59,528 nucleotides of DNA from Paenalcaligenes sp035301625. Its GTDB lineage: Bacteria; Pseudomonadota; Gammaproteobacteria; Burkholderiales; Burkholderiaceae_B. A program made the translations under genes and the position numbers. Below are positions 17,491-27,093 of this stretch, piece by piece. The notes below the pieces were generated by a model. That model made no database searches. It was not told the origin of the DNA and worked only from the letters and a program-made list of their open reading frames with translations. How positions within the stretch are numbered: the stretch's first letter is position 1; each line of letters opens with the position of its first letter. The stretch spans positions 1 to 59,528 of the forward strand of contig DATGTW010000024.1 of NCBI GenBank assembly GCA_035301625.1. Reading direction: 5' to 3'.

Positions 17491-18036
17491 CTACACTTCT
17501 CGGTGGCCTTTGCGTAACCAAGCCTCTAATTGGTGCGGCCGCAGGGTGTCATAGTCTTCGAAAGGCTGATGGATCCAAGGATTAGTTGGCAGGTGCTCGA
17601 TGTAGTAATCGGGTTCAAATTTAGAGTGCCCTTTCCACCACACAACCGCAGTACGCAGCTCTTGGATATCGGGAAACTGTTCACGCAAGTGATCACGCAC
17701 TCCCCCGAATGTCAGGCCAGTATCTACCATATCATCCACCAGCAATACGTTCCCATCTAATGTGCCGCGTGTGATCGTAATGTACTGGGCAATATCCAGC
17801 TGCCCCTGGACGGTGCCCGCTGCCTCGCGGTAGCTACTGGTCGCTAGAATCCCCAGCGGAACATCATAGATGCGCGATATGACATCCCCCACGCGCATCC
17901 CGCCGCGCGCTAGGCAAACAATTTTATCGAACTTCCACCCCGACTTGTGGATCTTTAGCGCGAGCTGTTCAATCAACTCGTGATATTTTGACCAACTAAT
18001 CCATAGATCAGTTTCAGTACTAGGGGGCACACTCAT
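17491..18036 (-). CDS. Purine-type phosphoribosyltransferase
   Basis: This 181-residue type I phosphoribosyltransferase is probably a xanthine/hypoxanthine/guanine salvage enzyme. The PRPP-binding motif VLLVDDMVDTGLT is at about residues 98-110, and CLARGGMRVGDVISR forms the pyrophosphate loop. The C-terminal WIHQPFEDYDTLR closes the family fold. GGAAA precedes the ATG. It follows purA on the same strand with a gap of about 90 bases, consistent with a purine operon. The base specificity cannot be assigned from motifs alone. Confidence 0.82.
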   Translation of the reverse strand: MSVPPSTETDLWISWSKYHELIEQLALKIHKSGWKFDKIVCLARGGMRVGDVISRIYDVPLGILATSSYREAAGTVQGQLDIAQYITITRGTLDGNVLLVDDMVDTGLTFGGVRDHLREQFPDIQELRTAVVWWKGHSKFEPDYYIEHLPTNPWIHQPFEDYDTLRPHQLEAWLRKGHREV

Positions 18037-18127
18037 TTCCGTTTCCTTTGCGTATTAAACATCTCTAAAGGAAAAATATATTACCCCATTTTGGGTAGAT
18101 AATCAGTGTTTGCCTGATTGACACTCA

Positions 18128-19423
18128 TCAAGCGCTAAAAGGGTCGCGCAAAACGATGGTCTCATTGCGGTCAGGACCTGTCGAAACCATATCAATGGGG
18201 ACGTCACAAAGCTCGGCGATGCGCTCTAGATAGCGACGCGCATTAACGGGCAGCTTATCGTACTCGGTCACACCCACAGTGGATTCTGACCAACCGGGAA
18301 GCTCTTCGAGTACGGGCTCTGCCTCGGCCACTGCCTGCGCTCCGTAAGGCAAGACATCAAGGAATTTACCCTTGTAACGGTAGCCTACCCCAATTTGCAA
18401 TACATCCAGCCCATCCAGAACATCCAGTTTGGTCATGCACAGACCCGAAATACCATTTAGCATCACTGAACGCTTCATGGCAGCGGCATCAAACCAACCA
18501 CAGCGACGCGGGCGGCCTGTCACAGAGCCGAATTCTTTACCTACCTCGGCCAGACGGCGGCCCGTGTCATTGTTTAATTCAGTTGGGAAAGGGCCCGCCC
18601 CTACACGTGTGATATAACACTTGGCAATACCCAACACGTAGTTTAACTGTTCAGGACCAACTCCGGAACCGGCGCTGGCTGCGCCAGCCAAGCAATTGCT
18701 GCTGGTTACAAATGGATAGGTGCCATGATCAATGTCTAGCAGTGCCCCTTGGGCGCCTTCAAAGAGGAGTTTATCCCCCTTTTTGCTGGCATTAAAAAGC
18801 TGGTGGCTTACATCAGACACCATGGGCTCCAAAGCTTCTGCGTAGACAGCTGCCTTTTCCATGATCTCGGCGCCATCAACCGCCTGCGCATTGAGATAAC
18901 GAGTCAGCACAAAGTTGTGATAATCCAACACATCTTTGAGTTTTTCCTCGAAGGTGGGCAAATCAAAGAGATCTTGAACACGCAATGCGCGACGCGCCAC
19001 CTTGTCCTCATAAGCAGGGCCAATGCCGCGTCCAGTAGTACCAATCTTGTCGCCCGCACGCTTGGCTTCACGAGCCTGATCGATTGCGACATGGTAGGGC
19101 AAAATCAGTGGACATGCCGAAGATATTTGCAGCCGTTCGCGTACATTAACGCCGCCCTCCTCGAGCTCAGTAATCTCGGCCAAAAGTGCATCTGGAGACA
19201 GCACCACCCCGTTACCAATGTAGCAAGTGACATGCGGATGCATAATGCCCGAGGGAATAAGGCGTAAAACAGTTTTCTGACCATTAATCCACAATGTGTG
19301 ACCTGCATTATGTCCACCCTGAAAGCGTACGACGCCCTTGGCGGACTCGGCCAACCAGTCAACTATCTTTCCTTTACCTTCGTCACCCCATTGGGTACCT
19401 ATGATGACAATATTTTTGCTCAT
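18128..19423 (-). CDS. purA: Adenylosuccinate synthetase
   Basis: This 431-residue enzyme joins IMP and aspartate using GTP in the first committed step to AMP. GTQWGDEGKGK holds the catalytic D14, and GGHNAGHT holds H42. The IMP/GTP-binding segments TTGRGIGPAYEDK (near 130) and VTGRPRRCGWFDA (near 300) are complete, as is the C-terminal VSTGPDRNETI guanine-binding motif. It lies 53 bases after hisZ on the same strand and before the phosphoribosyltransferase. Length is normal. Confidence 0.97.
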   Translation of the reverse strand: MSKNIVIIGTQWGDEGKGKIVDWLAESAKGVVRFQGGHNAGHTLWINGQKTVLRLIPSGIMHPHVTCYIGNGVVLSPDALLAEITELEEGGVNVRERLQISSACPLILPYHVAIDQAREAKRAGDKIGTTGRGIGPAYEDKVARRALRVQDLFDLPTFEEKLKDVLDYHNFVLTRYLNAQAVDGAEIMEKAAVYAEALEPMVSDVSHQLFNASKKGDKLLFEGAQGALLDIDHGTYPFVTSSNCLAGAASAGSGVGPEQLNYVLGIAKCYITRVGAGPFPTELNNDTGRRLAEVGKEFGSVTGRPRRCGWFDAAAMKRSVMLNGISGLCMTKLDVLDGLDVLQIGVGYRYKGKFLDVLPYGAQAVAEAEPVLEELPGWSESTVGVTEYDKLPVNARRYLERIAELCDVPIDMVSTGPDRNETIVLRDPFSA

Positions 19424-19476
19424 GTTACAAACGCTCAGAAACGGCCTCTACTACCTCGGCCTGGGTTAATCCTTTG

Positions 19477-20664
19477 TTATGAATCAGTAGGTGATGCTGT
19501 TGACACAGGTTTGACCACCCACTGATCGCCAGATCTAACGATCTGGTGCTGAATCACGAACTCGTCCGAGCTCGGGGTTTCATCAGGCAAACACTGCAAT
19601 ACCACTTCACCCTGGTTACGTAATTCGTCTATGACAGCCAACAATTGAGGATCGGTACCCCAAGGGGCACGGATCGCTTGAATTTGTGTGGCCGCACCAG
19701 CTGTCGCTGCTAAAACACGGAGATCCAAACTAAAACCGGTAGCGGGCCGATCGCGGCCGTAAAGCTTGCCGATGCCGTCATAACGACCTCCACGCACGAT
19801 CGCATTGTGCCAACCGTGGGCATACACACAGAACACTACCCCAGTGTGATAACCATAACTACTGCCCATATCTGCCAAATCCAACGTAAGATGGTGGGCA
19901 GAAAATGCAACGATCAGCTCTTTGAGCTGTGCAAATGCGTGTGCTATTTCAGGCAGCTGGGGCAATTGCTGGCGAGCCTTTTTCAGTGTTGGCAGTGCCT
20001 GACCGTACAACTCAGTCAGGCTGAGTAACTGCTGTACTACAGATGCATCGGCCTCTGGAAAGGTTTCTGTTAATGCCCGTAGCCCGGGATTGTCCTTGGC
20101 ACTAAGCAGATCGAGCACATACTGGGCATGGCGATGCAATATAGGATCCTGCTTTAGTAAAGCATAGCCTACCGCCGGTAAATTAAGATCCAACCGTGAG
20201 TTTTTTACCCCAGCCCTGGCCACACTGGCCAGGGCCAGTCGGATAATCTCAATATCGGCCTCGACACCAGCGTAGCCGTATATCTCGGCACCTATTTGCA
20301 GCCGCTCACGCTGTGCGAGTAAGCTCTCGGGACGGGCATGCAGCACCGATCCACAGTAGCATAAACGCGTGACCCCGGGGCGGTTAAGTAAATGAGCATC
20401 GATGCGTGCTACCTGTGGCGTCATGTCCGCACGCACCCCCATGGTACGACCCGATAATTGGTCGATGAGTTTGTTTGTGCGCAAATTTAAGGGACTGCCC
20501 GAGATGGCCTGTAACGACTCGAGGTACTCGGCCAGTGGCGGAGCCACCAGCTCAAAGCCATAGCTGCGATATAGATCCAGCAATGACCGACGCAATTCCT
20601 CTTGGTGGCGTGCCTCAGCGGGCAATACATCTGCCAAATGCTCTGGTAATAACCAATTAGACAT
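19477..20664 (-). CDS. hisZ: ATP phosphoribosyltransferase regulatory subunit
   Basis: This is a 395-residue HisZ, a histidyl-tRNA-synthetase paralogue that activates the short HisG enzyme at the start of histidine synthesis. The class II synthetase-like core is seen at LLPEHLADVLPAEARH, RADMTPQVARIDAHLL and GGRYDGIGKLYGRDRPATGFSLD. The longest open frame begins 31 codons earlier and runs through the upstream hairpin. The ATG at 20664 has GGAAAGG upstream and yields the normal family N-terminus, so it is chosen. It is followed by purA, as in many betaproteobacteria. Confidence 0.94.
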   Translation of the reverse strand: MSNWLLPEHLADVLPAEARHQEELRRSLLDLYRSYGFELVAPPLAEYLESLQAISGSPLNLRTNKLIDQLSGRTMGVRADMTPQVARIDAHLLNRPGVTRLCYCGSVLHARPESLLAQRERLQIGAEIYGYAGVEADIEIIRLALASVARAGVKNSRLDLNLPAVGYALLKQDPILHRHAQYVLDLLSAKDNPGLRALTETFPEADASVVQQLLSLTELYGQALPTLKKARQQLPQLPEIAHAFAQLKELIVAFSAHHLTLDLADMGSSYGYHTGVVFCVYAHGWHNAIVRGGRYDGIGKLYGRDRPATGFSLDLRVLAATAGAATQIQAIRAPWGTDPQLLAVIDELRNQGEVVLQCLPDETPSSDEFVIQHQIVRSGDQWVVKPVSTASPTDS

Positions 20665-20710
20665 GCAAAAAGCCTTTCCGCTAGCCTTGTATTTCTTTAA
20701 GCTAACACAG

Positions 20711-20747
20711 CAAAAGGCGACTTGGGGTAGCGGCCCGCCAAGTCGCC
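20711..20747 (-). terminator. Intrinsic terminator after hflC
   Basis: GGCGACTTGG and CCAAGTCGCC form a perfect ten-base-pair stem with a 12-base loop, followed on the minus strand by TTTT. It lies between the hflC stop and the hisZ start, separating the hfq-hflXKC transcript from hisZ-purA. Confidence 0.75.
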
Positions 20748-20814
20748 AAGCAAACACAAAGCTGTGATTATATAAAATTTTGCCCTACTTTGGGCGTTTG
20801 TTTATTAAAACGTC

Positions 20815-21759
20815 TCAGTCTGTCGAAGTTTGTGCTTCGTTACTCTGCTCGGAGTCTACAGGCAGAGGCGTTAAGGGTAGATCGCCTGCTTTACCATCGG
20901 TTTGCTTCCAGTAGCGGAAGAACTCTGAATCAGGGCCTACTACTAATACGTCTGACTCTGAATCAAAAGCGGACTCATAAGCATCTAGGCTGCGGTAAAA
21001 GCGGTAGAACTCGGGATTCTCGCTAAAGGCCTCGGCATAAATTGCAGCGGCCTCTGCATCCCCATCACCACGAACACTTTCTGCTTCAGAGAAGGCCTCG
21101 GCGAGCAACTCTTCGCGCTCACGATCGGCCTCGGCACGAATCCGTTCACTTTCAGCAGCACCTGTAGCACGCAAGCGGTTAGCCTCTTGTTTACGCTCGG
21201 CTTCCATACGACGGTAGACCGATTCAGAAATCTCAGGCGCAAAATCAATACGACGTAAACGCACGTCTACCACATCAACACCTAATGGTTTAGCACGCTC
21301 TTCAACAGATTCACGTACCTCGAGCATGATTTGATCACGCTGATCAGAAACCACCTCTTTAACAGTGCGCACGTTAACGGCAGCGTTCAAAGCATCACGA
21401 ATTTGTGCTGAAAGGCGTTCAACAGCACCACGGTCAGTGGCACCAAAGGTGACATAAAACTGACGTGGGTCTGAAATGCGCCACTTGACATAAGAATCAA
21501 TCAATAAGTTTTTCTTTTCAGCTGTTTGAATTCGTTCAGGATCGTTTGCTTCGATAGTTTGCAGGCGTTTATCAAGCAGCACTACATTCTGGAATGGAGG
21601 CGGCAATTTGAAATACAGACCTGGTTCAGTAATAGTTTCTTTGACTTCACCGAGTGCAAATACCAGAGCGGCGTCACGTTCTCGCACGATAAACACACAA
21701 GTAGACAGGATGGCTAATACGATAGCCACCACAATGAGAACGGGTAAAAATCGTTGCAT
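20815..21759 (-). CDS. hflC: FtsH-modulating membrane protein HflC
   Basis: This 314-residue inner-membrane protein has one transmembrane segment (about 5-22) and a large periplasmic SPFH/band-7 domain (about 24-190), then a charged coiled coil (YRRMEAERKQEANRLR onward). With HflK it forms the cage that surrounds and modulates the FtsH protease. The C-terminus ends in an acidic/Ser-Thr tail. The ATG follows AGGAGA and lies 12 bases after hflK. The operon terminator follows. Confidence 0.95.
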   Translation of the reverse strand: MQRFLPVLIVVAIVLAILSTCVFIVRERDAALVFALGEVKETITEPGLYFKLPPPFQNVVLLDKRLQTIEANDPERIQTAEKKNLLIDSYVKWRISDPRQFYVTFGATDRGAVERLSAQIRDALNAAVNVRTVKEVVSDQRDQIMLEVRESVEERAKPLGVDVVDVRLRRIDFAPEISESVYRRMEAERKQEANRLRATGAAESERIRAEADREREELLAEAFSEAESVRGDGDAEAAAIYAEAFSENPEFYRFYRSLDAYESAFDSESDVLVVGPDSEFFRYWKQTDGKAGDLPLTPLPVDSEQSNEAQTSTD

Positions 21760-21771
21760 ACTATTGTTCTC

Positions 21772-23118
21772 CTAGCGCGAATATGGCGAATATGGGTTCA
21801 TCAGCGAGCTATCCGACGAATTAGCGCTCGAAGAGGCGTTGCGGCCTGAATCTGAGCTGCTACTGCTGGAGCTTTGCGAAGAGCCAGATGAGTCAGATGA
21901 GGACCCATCATTCGCTGCAGCGCTACCCGCGGCATGGCGACTCTCGGCTGAACCCGAGCGACTGCCAGAGCTTGCCGCTTTAGTTATCTGGTCGAGTGGT
22001 AGGTAAAGCATGTTATTGCCACCGTCCACATCCACCAGTACCTTGCTGGTCTGCTTCATGATGTTCTCGAAGGTATCCAGATAGAGTCTGTCACGCATCA
22101 CATCAGGCGACTTAGTGTATTCGCCCAATACGCTGGTAAAGCGTGAGGCGTCACCCTTGGCACTACCAATAACACGCGCTTTGTACCCCTCGGCATCCTG
22201 AATCATCCGCGCCACCTGACCAAAGGCCTCGGGTAACACCTTGTTTGCATAGGCATTCCCCTCGTTGATTTGGCGTTCGCGGTCTTGTCCTGCCTTGACG
22301 GCATCGTCAAACGCGGCCAGCACCTGCTCGGGCGGTTGAACGTTTTGAATAGCGACAGTACTGATCTGAATGCCTGTTTTATAGCGATTCAGAATAGACT
22401 GAGCGAGCTCTTGTACCTCGGAGGCTACCTCGGTACGTCCGGAATACAGCACAAAATCCATGGGCTTTTTACCGACGATCTCGCGCATTGCAGTTTCGAC
22501 GGCTTGGCGTACAGACTCATCTGGGTCACTGGTATTAAACAAATAATCAGGTGCACCGGTCTGCAACAAGCGATACTGCACGACAAACTGTACGTCAACG
22601 ATACTTTCATCAGCAGTCAACATCAGCGATTCTGTGAGCACCTTGTTACGGGACGAGCCACGGAAACCAATTTCAAAAGTACGCAACTGCGCAATATTTA
22701 CGGTCTGACTAGCCTCGATAGGAGTCGGCCAATGCCATTGCAAACCAGGATTCAGGGTGCGTACATATTGACCAAAGCGCGTTACCACAGCGACCTGTCC
22801 CTCTTGGACCACTATAAAGCCACTGGCCATCCACAGACCCACAATAGCGATGAGTAAGGCAAGAAAAATCTTGGGAGAGCCCTTGGGTAATCGAGGTCGT
22901 CCACCACCCCCCGCTGGCGGGCGCGGTGGTTTATTTTTCTTGTTGCCAAAAAGAGAAGACAAACGGCGATTAAAATCGCGCCACACCTCATCCAAGTCAG
23001 GCGGCCCTTCTTGGTTGCCCTGCGGCTGATTTGGAGGTCGATTAGCGTCGTCCTTTTTATCCCCGTTGCGGCCCCAACCTGGATCGTTGAGGTTAAAAAT
23101 TCTTGATATGAATCGCAT
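21772..23118 (-). CDS. hflK: FtsH-modulating membrane protein HflK
   Basis: This 448-residue partner of HflC has a Gly/Pro/Asn-rich cytoplasmic N-terminus (DPGWGRNGDKKDD, PPNQPQGNQ), one transmembrane helix at about 80-100 and an SPFH domain at about 100-300. The final 70 residues are extraordinarily rich in Ser, Gly, Asp and Asn. The ATG at 23118 gives the conserved MRF-start and DPGWG motif and overlaps the 3' end of hflX by 26 bases. A longer open frame starting 13 codons earlier is less likely. Confidence 0.95.
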   Translation of the reverse strand: MRFISRIFNLNDPGWGRNGDKKDDANRPPNQPQGNQEGPPDLDEVWRDFNRRLSSLFGNKKNKPPRPPAGGGGRPRLPKGSPKIFLALLIAIVGLWMASGFIVVQEGQVAVVTRFGQYVRTLNPGLQWHWPTPIEASQTVNIAQLRTFEIGFRGSSRNKVLTESLMLTADESIVDVQFVVQYRLLQTGAPDYLFNTSDPDESVRQAVETAMREIVGKKPMDFVLYSGRTEVASEVQELAQSILNRYKTGIQISTVAIQNVQPPEQVLAAFDDAVKAGQDRERQINEGNAYANKVLPEAFGQVARMIQDAEGYKARVIGSAKGDASRFTSVLGEYTKSPDVMRDRLYLDTFENIMKQTSKVLVDVDGGNNMLYLPLDQITKAASSGSRSGSAESRHAAGSAAANDGSSSDSSGSSQSSSSSSSDSGRNASSSANSSDSSLMNPYSPYSR

Positions 23119-24190
23119 TATTTTCCGATACTTTACTTGCTTCAACGATTGCGTCACGCAGGTCTTCTAACCCCGTACGCTCAATCGAACTGACAAAGAC
23201 CCGCGAAATGATACCATGATCATCTCGCTCTATCCGTGGATTGAAGTTAGTCTGGTCGATTTTGTTATAGACCAAAATCCGTGGTACCTCACCGGCACCG
23301 ATATCATCAAGCACTTTATTGACCTCTAGGATCTGCTCGTCACGCTGCGGGCTAGCAGCATCGACCACATGAAGCAACAAGTCGGCATGGACGGTTTCCT
23401 CGAGGGTCGCTTTAAAAGCTGCAATCAATGTCGGTGGCAGGTCACGGATAAACCCGACCGTATCTGACAACACGACATGCCCGACCTCGTGAATCCAAAT
23501 GCGCCTGGAGGTCGTGTCGAGCGTAGCAAATAGTTGATCTGCTGCATACGCACCAGCACGAGTCAGCGCATTGAATAAGGTCGACTTGCCCGCATTTGTG
23601 TAACCTACTAATGATACATTAAACACATCGCCGCGCATACGTGCACGACGCTGTGTGGTGCGTTGTCGGCCTAATTTTTCCAAACGTTGACGCAACGTTT
23701 TTACGCGTCTACCGATCATCCTGCGGTCTAACTCGAGCTGTGATTCCCCAGGACCACGTGTACCAATCCCGCCCTGTTGCCGTTCTAAGTGAGACCATCG
23801 CCCGGTCAGCCTTGTAGACAGGTGTTGTAATTGCGCCAATTCAACCTGCAATTTTCCTTCGTGGCTTTGTGCTCGAAGGGCAAAAATATCCAGTATCAAT
23901 GCAACTCTATCGACTACCCTCTTATTGGTAGCCTGTTCGATATTACGTTGCTGAGCGGGACTCAGTGGCTGATCAAAAAGGATAATATCTACATTATGCG
24001 TATGGACGCCACTGATTATTTCCTCGAGCTTTCCTTTACCCACATAATGAGCCGGGTCAGGTCTACGCCGTCGTACTTGAATGACATCGCATACCCGGGC
24101 GCCGGCCCCTCTGGCAAGCATCAGGAATTCCTCAGCATGCGCAGCATAATCAGGGTTATTCAGGTCAACACTAACAACAAGTGCCCTCAT
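23093..24190 (-). CDS. hflX: GTPase HflX
   Basis: This 365-residue ribosome-associated GTPase splits stalled 70S ribosomes under stress. The N-terminal HflX domain has HYVGKGKLEEI and FDQPLSPAQQRNIE, followed by the helical linker RGPGESQLELDRR. The G domain has G1 GYTNAGKSTLFNAL near residue 200, G3 DTVGFIRDLP and G4 NKID. A TTG two codons upstream could start the frame, but the ATG at 24190 gives the usual N-terminus. Its 3' end overlaps hflK. Order hfq-hflX-hflK-hflC is conserved. Confidence 0.95.
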   Translation of the reverse strand: MRALVVSVDLNNPDYAAHAEEFLMLARGAGARVCDVIQVRRRRPDPAHYVGKGKLEEIISGVHTHNVDIILFDQPLSPAQQRNIEQATNKRVVDRVALILDIFALRAQSHEGKLQVELAQLQHLSTRLTGRWSHLERQQGGIGTRGPGESQLELDRRMIGRRVKTLRQRLEKLGRQRTTQRRARMRGDVFNVSLVGYTNAGKSTLFNALTRAGAYAADQLFATLDTTSRRIWIHEVGHVVLSDTVGFIRDLPPTLIAAFKATLEETVHADLLLHVVDAASPQRDEQILEVNKVLDDIGAGEVPRILVYNKIDQTNFNPRIERDDHGIISRVFVSSIERTGLEDLRDAIVEASKVSENNAIHIKNF

Positions 24191-24257
24191 GGACAATCTC
24201 TTTACAAGCCCGCACCCCCAAAATGATGAGCGTGCGGTCCTGATTCAAATGCGCGCT

Positions 24258-24494
24258 TTATTCAGCGCCGTCTTCTTTTTTCAGAGACACGGGACGTGCT
24301 GGCACAACGGTAGAAATGGCGTGCTTATACACCATTTGTGTCACTGTATTGCGCAACAACACGACATATTGATCGAAAGATTCAATTTGCCCTTGTAATT
24401 TAATACCATTCACAAGGTAAATTGAAACGGGAATGTGTTCCTTGCGTAGGGCGTTTAAAAATGGGTCTTGTAGTACTTGCCCTTTATTGCTCAT
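24258..24494 (-). CDS. hfq: RNA chaperone Hfq
   Basis: This is a 78-residue Sm-like protein that forms hexamers and pairs small RNAs with mRNAs. The N-terminal NKGQVLQDPFLNALRKE, the Sm1 core IYLVNGIKLQGQIESFDQY and Sm2 VYKHAIST are all canonical. The C-terminal tail is short, as is common in betaproteobacteria. GGAG precedes the ATG. The 132-base gap to hisC upstream probably carries its promoter. Confidence 0.98.
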   Translation of the reverse strand: MSNKGQVLQDPFLNALRKEHIPVSIYLVNGIKLQGQIESFDQYVVLLRNTVTQMVYKHAISTVVPARPVSLKKEDGAE

Positions 24495-24626
24495 TGGCTA
24501 GGCTCCAATTATGTTGTTATTAAAATAAAACGAATGGGGTTTAAACGGTTACCGCGCAGGATTCCCTGTGGGCGGATACAAATCTTACTATAACATTGAC
24601 CACCCCTTTACTGCATGGTTCCATGA

Positions 24627-25700
24627 TCAAATAGTGACTTTTTGCAATGCCTTAACCAAAGCCTCACATTGTTCGCGCGTGCCGACTGTAATGCGTAAGT
24701 ATTGATCAATGCGAGGTTGCTCAAAATAACGCACTAGGATTCCCTGCTTGCGTAACGCTAAAAACACTGTCTTGGCCTCTTGGTCCAAGGGGCGAGCAAA
24801 TAAAAAATTAGCCTTTGAAGGCAATACTGCGTAGTTTAATTTCTCTAGCTCTCGATTCAAATACTCCCTATTATCGATGACTTGTTGATTTGTCTTTTGA
24901 TAATAATCAGTGTCGGTGATGGCTGCTGCGGCGCCCACTTGCGCCAAACGATCCAGAGGATAGGAATTAAAGCTATCCTTGACGCGCTGTAAGCCGTTAA
25001 CTATTTCCTGGCTAGCCAACGCATAACCAACACGCAAACCCGCCAAAGCATATCCTTTGGAAAATGTACGTGTGACGATCAAATTTGGATGATCAGTTAA
25101 TAATGCCGCTGCTGATGCACCCCCAAAATCAATGTAAGCCTCGTCGACAACAACGGGGACCTTTGGATTTGCCCGCAAAATCTGCTTGATGGCCTCTAAC
25201 CCTAGATAATGACCTGTGGGCGCATTAGGATTAGCAAAAATAATCCCCCCTGCTCCATTTTGTTGAGCTTGATCATAATCAGCTGGATCAATTTCAAATT
25301 TTTGATTTAGCGCTATATAGTGCGGTTCAATATCATAAAATCGACAATACGTTTTATAAAAGCTATAGGTAATATCAGGTAACCACAATGGCTTATCAGC
25401 ACGACGTAACAGCCCATTAAAGATGTGCGCCAAAACCTCATCTGAACTATTCCCTACAAATACCTGCTCGGTAGCAACACCCTGAGTTGATGCTATGGCA
25501 CGCACCAAAACATCAGAGCCGGGGGCTGGATACAAGCGTAGATCACCCGTAGTTTCTATTTGTATTGCCTCTAAAGCGCGCGGCGAAGGACCATAAGCGT
25601 GCTCGTTGGTGTTCAGCTTGATGAGTATGTTTTCCTTTGGTTGCTCACCGGGCACATACGGTTCTAAATCATGAACATGATCACTCCAAAACTGACTCAT
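24627..25700 (-). CDS. hisC: Histidinol-phosphate aminotransferase
   Basis: This 357-residue PLP-dependent class I/II aminotransferase catalyses the seventh step of histidine biosynthesis. KLNTNEHAYGPSP binds substrate near the N-terminus, ANPNAPTGHYL and VVDEAYIDFGG hold the PLP-contacting Asn and Asp, and RTFSKGYALAGLRVGYA holds the Schiff-base lysine near residue 214. The longest frame starts within der; the ATG at 25700, one base beyond the der stop and preceded by GAGAG, is preferred. It is co-directional with der, hfq and the rest of the cluster. Confidence 0.95.
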   Translation of the reverse strand: MSQFWSDHVHDLEPYVPGEQPKENILIKLNTNEHAYGPSPRALEAIQIETTGDLRLYPAPGSDVLVRAIASTQGVATEQVFVGNSSDEVLAHIFNGLLRRADKPLWLPDITYSFYKTYCRFYDIEPHYIALNQKFEIDPADYDQAQQNGAGGIIFANPNAPTGHYLGLEAIKQILRANPKVPVVVDEAYIDFGGASAAALLTDHPNLIVTRTFSKGYALAGLRVGYALASQEIVNGLQRVKDSFNSYPLDRLAQVGAAAAITDTDYYQKTNQQVIDNREYLNRELEKLNYAVLPSKANFLFARPLDQEAKTVFLALRKQGILVRYFEQPRIDQYLRITVGTREQCEALVKALQKVTI

Positions 25701-25701
25701 T

Positions 25702-27093
25702 TTATTTCTCTCGGGCATAAGGATTATGGGCAGTGCGAAACTCTATACGTAAAGGGGTGCCTTCTAATTTAAAGGCATTTCTTATTTGCCCCTCGATGTA
25801 ACGCCGATAGGATTCGGGCACTTCGTTCAAGGCGGTCCCATGGATCACAACGACAGGTGGGTTTTGCCCCCCTTGATGAGCGTAACGCAGCTTGGGACGA
25901 GAATGACCACGGCGCGGAGGTGGCTGTTGCTCGACTGCCTGGTGGATAATACGCGTCAATACTGGGGTAGACATCTTTGTAAAAGCAGCCTGGTGTGCCG
26001 CGCGCACGGAACGCATGACAGCTGCTAACCCATGCCTTTCTTGGGCAGAGATAGTATGCATACGTGCAAAATCTAAAAACCTGAGTTTTCGCCGGTAATC
26101 ACGCAGTACCCATTCACGGGTGTAATCATCCAGACCATCCCATTTATTAATGGCTACTACCAACGCACGGCCTGATTCCACAATAAAGCCAGCAATATTT
26201 GCGTCTTGTTCCGAAATTTCGGCCTGCGCATCTAAAATCAATAATACGACATTGGCCGCCTCGATGGCCTGCAAGGTTTTAATGACAGAGAATTTCTCGA
26301 TGGCCTCGGTTACCCGCCCGCGACGCCGGATACCCGCTGTATCGACAAAGGTATAAGGCACTCCTTTGTAATTAAATTCAATTTCAATAGCATCGCGTGT
26401 CGTCCCTGGCTCATTAAAAGCGACCAAACGCTCTTCACCAATGATCTGATTGATGAATGTAGACTTGCCCACATTGGGGCGGCCCACTACCGCGAGACGC
26501 ACCCGATGTTCGGGCTCGTCTGAGGTCGTATCTTCTTTGGTGTGCGCTACCTCAGGGAATTGTGCGACGTGCTGATCGTAAATTCGATCCAGGGCTCTTT
26601 CAATCAAATCGGCCACACCATCACCATGCGCGGATGATATAAGGTGAGGCTCACCCAAACCCAACTCATAAAAATCAACCCCGGCTGCGGTATCACGCAT
26701 GCCCTCAGCCTTGTTTACGGCCAAAAGCACTATCTGGCCTGTGCGACGTAGACGATCTGCAATATGAAAATCCAAAGCATGCAAACCATCTCGTACATCC
26801 ACTAAGAAGATCACTACATCAGCTTCGCTAATGGCCTGTTCGGTCTGGTCGGCCATTTCTTTTTTGATGCCGTCTTTAACGATGGGCTCAAACCCACCCG
26901 TATCAACGACCAAATAGGGGCGCGAAGCACCGCGCCCCTCGCCATAGTGGCGATCACGGGTCAAGCCAGGAAAATCTGCCACCAAAGCTTGGCGCGAGCG
27001 TGTCAAACGATTAAACAAGGTTGACTTGCCAACATTGGCACGCCCAACTATGGCGATGACTGGCTTAAATAAAGGTTGTTTCTCTTGAGTCAC
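25702..27093 (-). CDS. der: Ribosome-assembly GTPase Der (EngA)
   Basis: This 463-residue GTPase with two tandem G domains and a C-terminal KH-like domain is needed for 50S maturation. G1 of domain 1 is GRANVGKSTLFNRL near residue 17, and G1 of domain 2 is GRPNVGKSTFINQI near residue 203. G3 motifs DTGGFE and DTAGIRRRGR are intact. The start is a GTG that follows the bamB TAA with no intervening base. Confidence 0.97.
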   Translation of the reverse strand: MTQEKQPLFKPVIAIVGRANVGKSTLFNRLTRSRQALVADFPGLTRDRHYGEGRGASRPYLVVDTGGFEPIVKDGIKKEMADQTEQAISEADVVIFLVDVRDGLHALDFHIADRLRRTGQIVLLAVNKAEGMRDTAAGVDFYELGLGEPHLISSAHGDGVADLIERALDRIYDQHVAQFPEVAHTKEDTTSDEPEHRVRLAVVGRPNVGKSTFINQIIGEERLVAFNEPGTTRDAIEIEFNYKGVPYTFVDTAGIRRRGRVTEAIEKFSVIKTLQAIEAANVVLLILDAQAEISEQDANIAGFIVESGRALVVAINKWDGLDDYTREWVLRDYRRKLRFLDFARMHTISAQERHGLAAVMRSVRAAHQAAFTKMSTPVLTRIIHQAVEQQPPPRRGHSRPKLRYAHQGGQNPPVVVIHGTALNEVPESYRRYIEGQIRNAFKLEGTPLRIEFRTAHNPYAREK

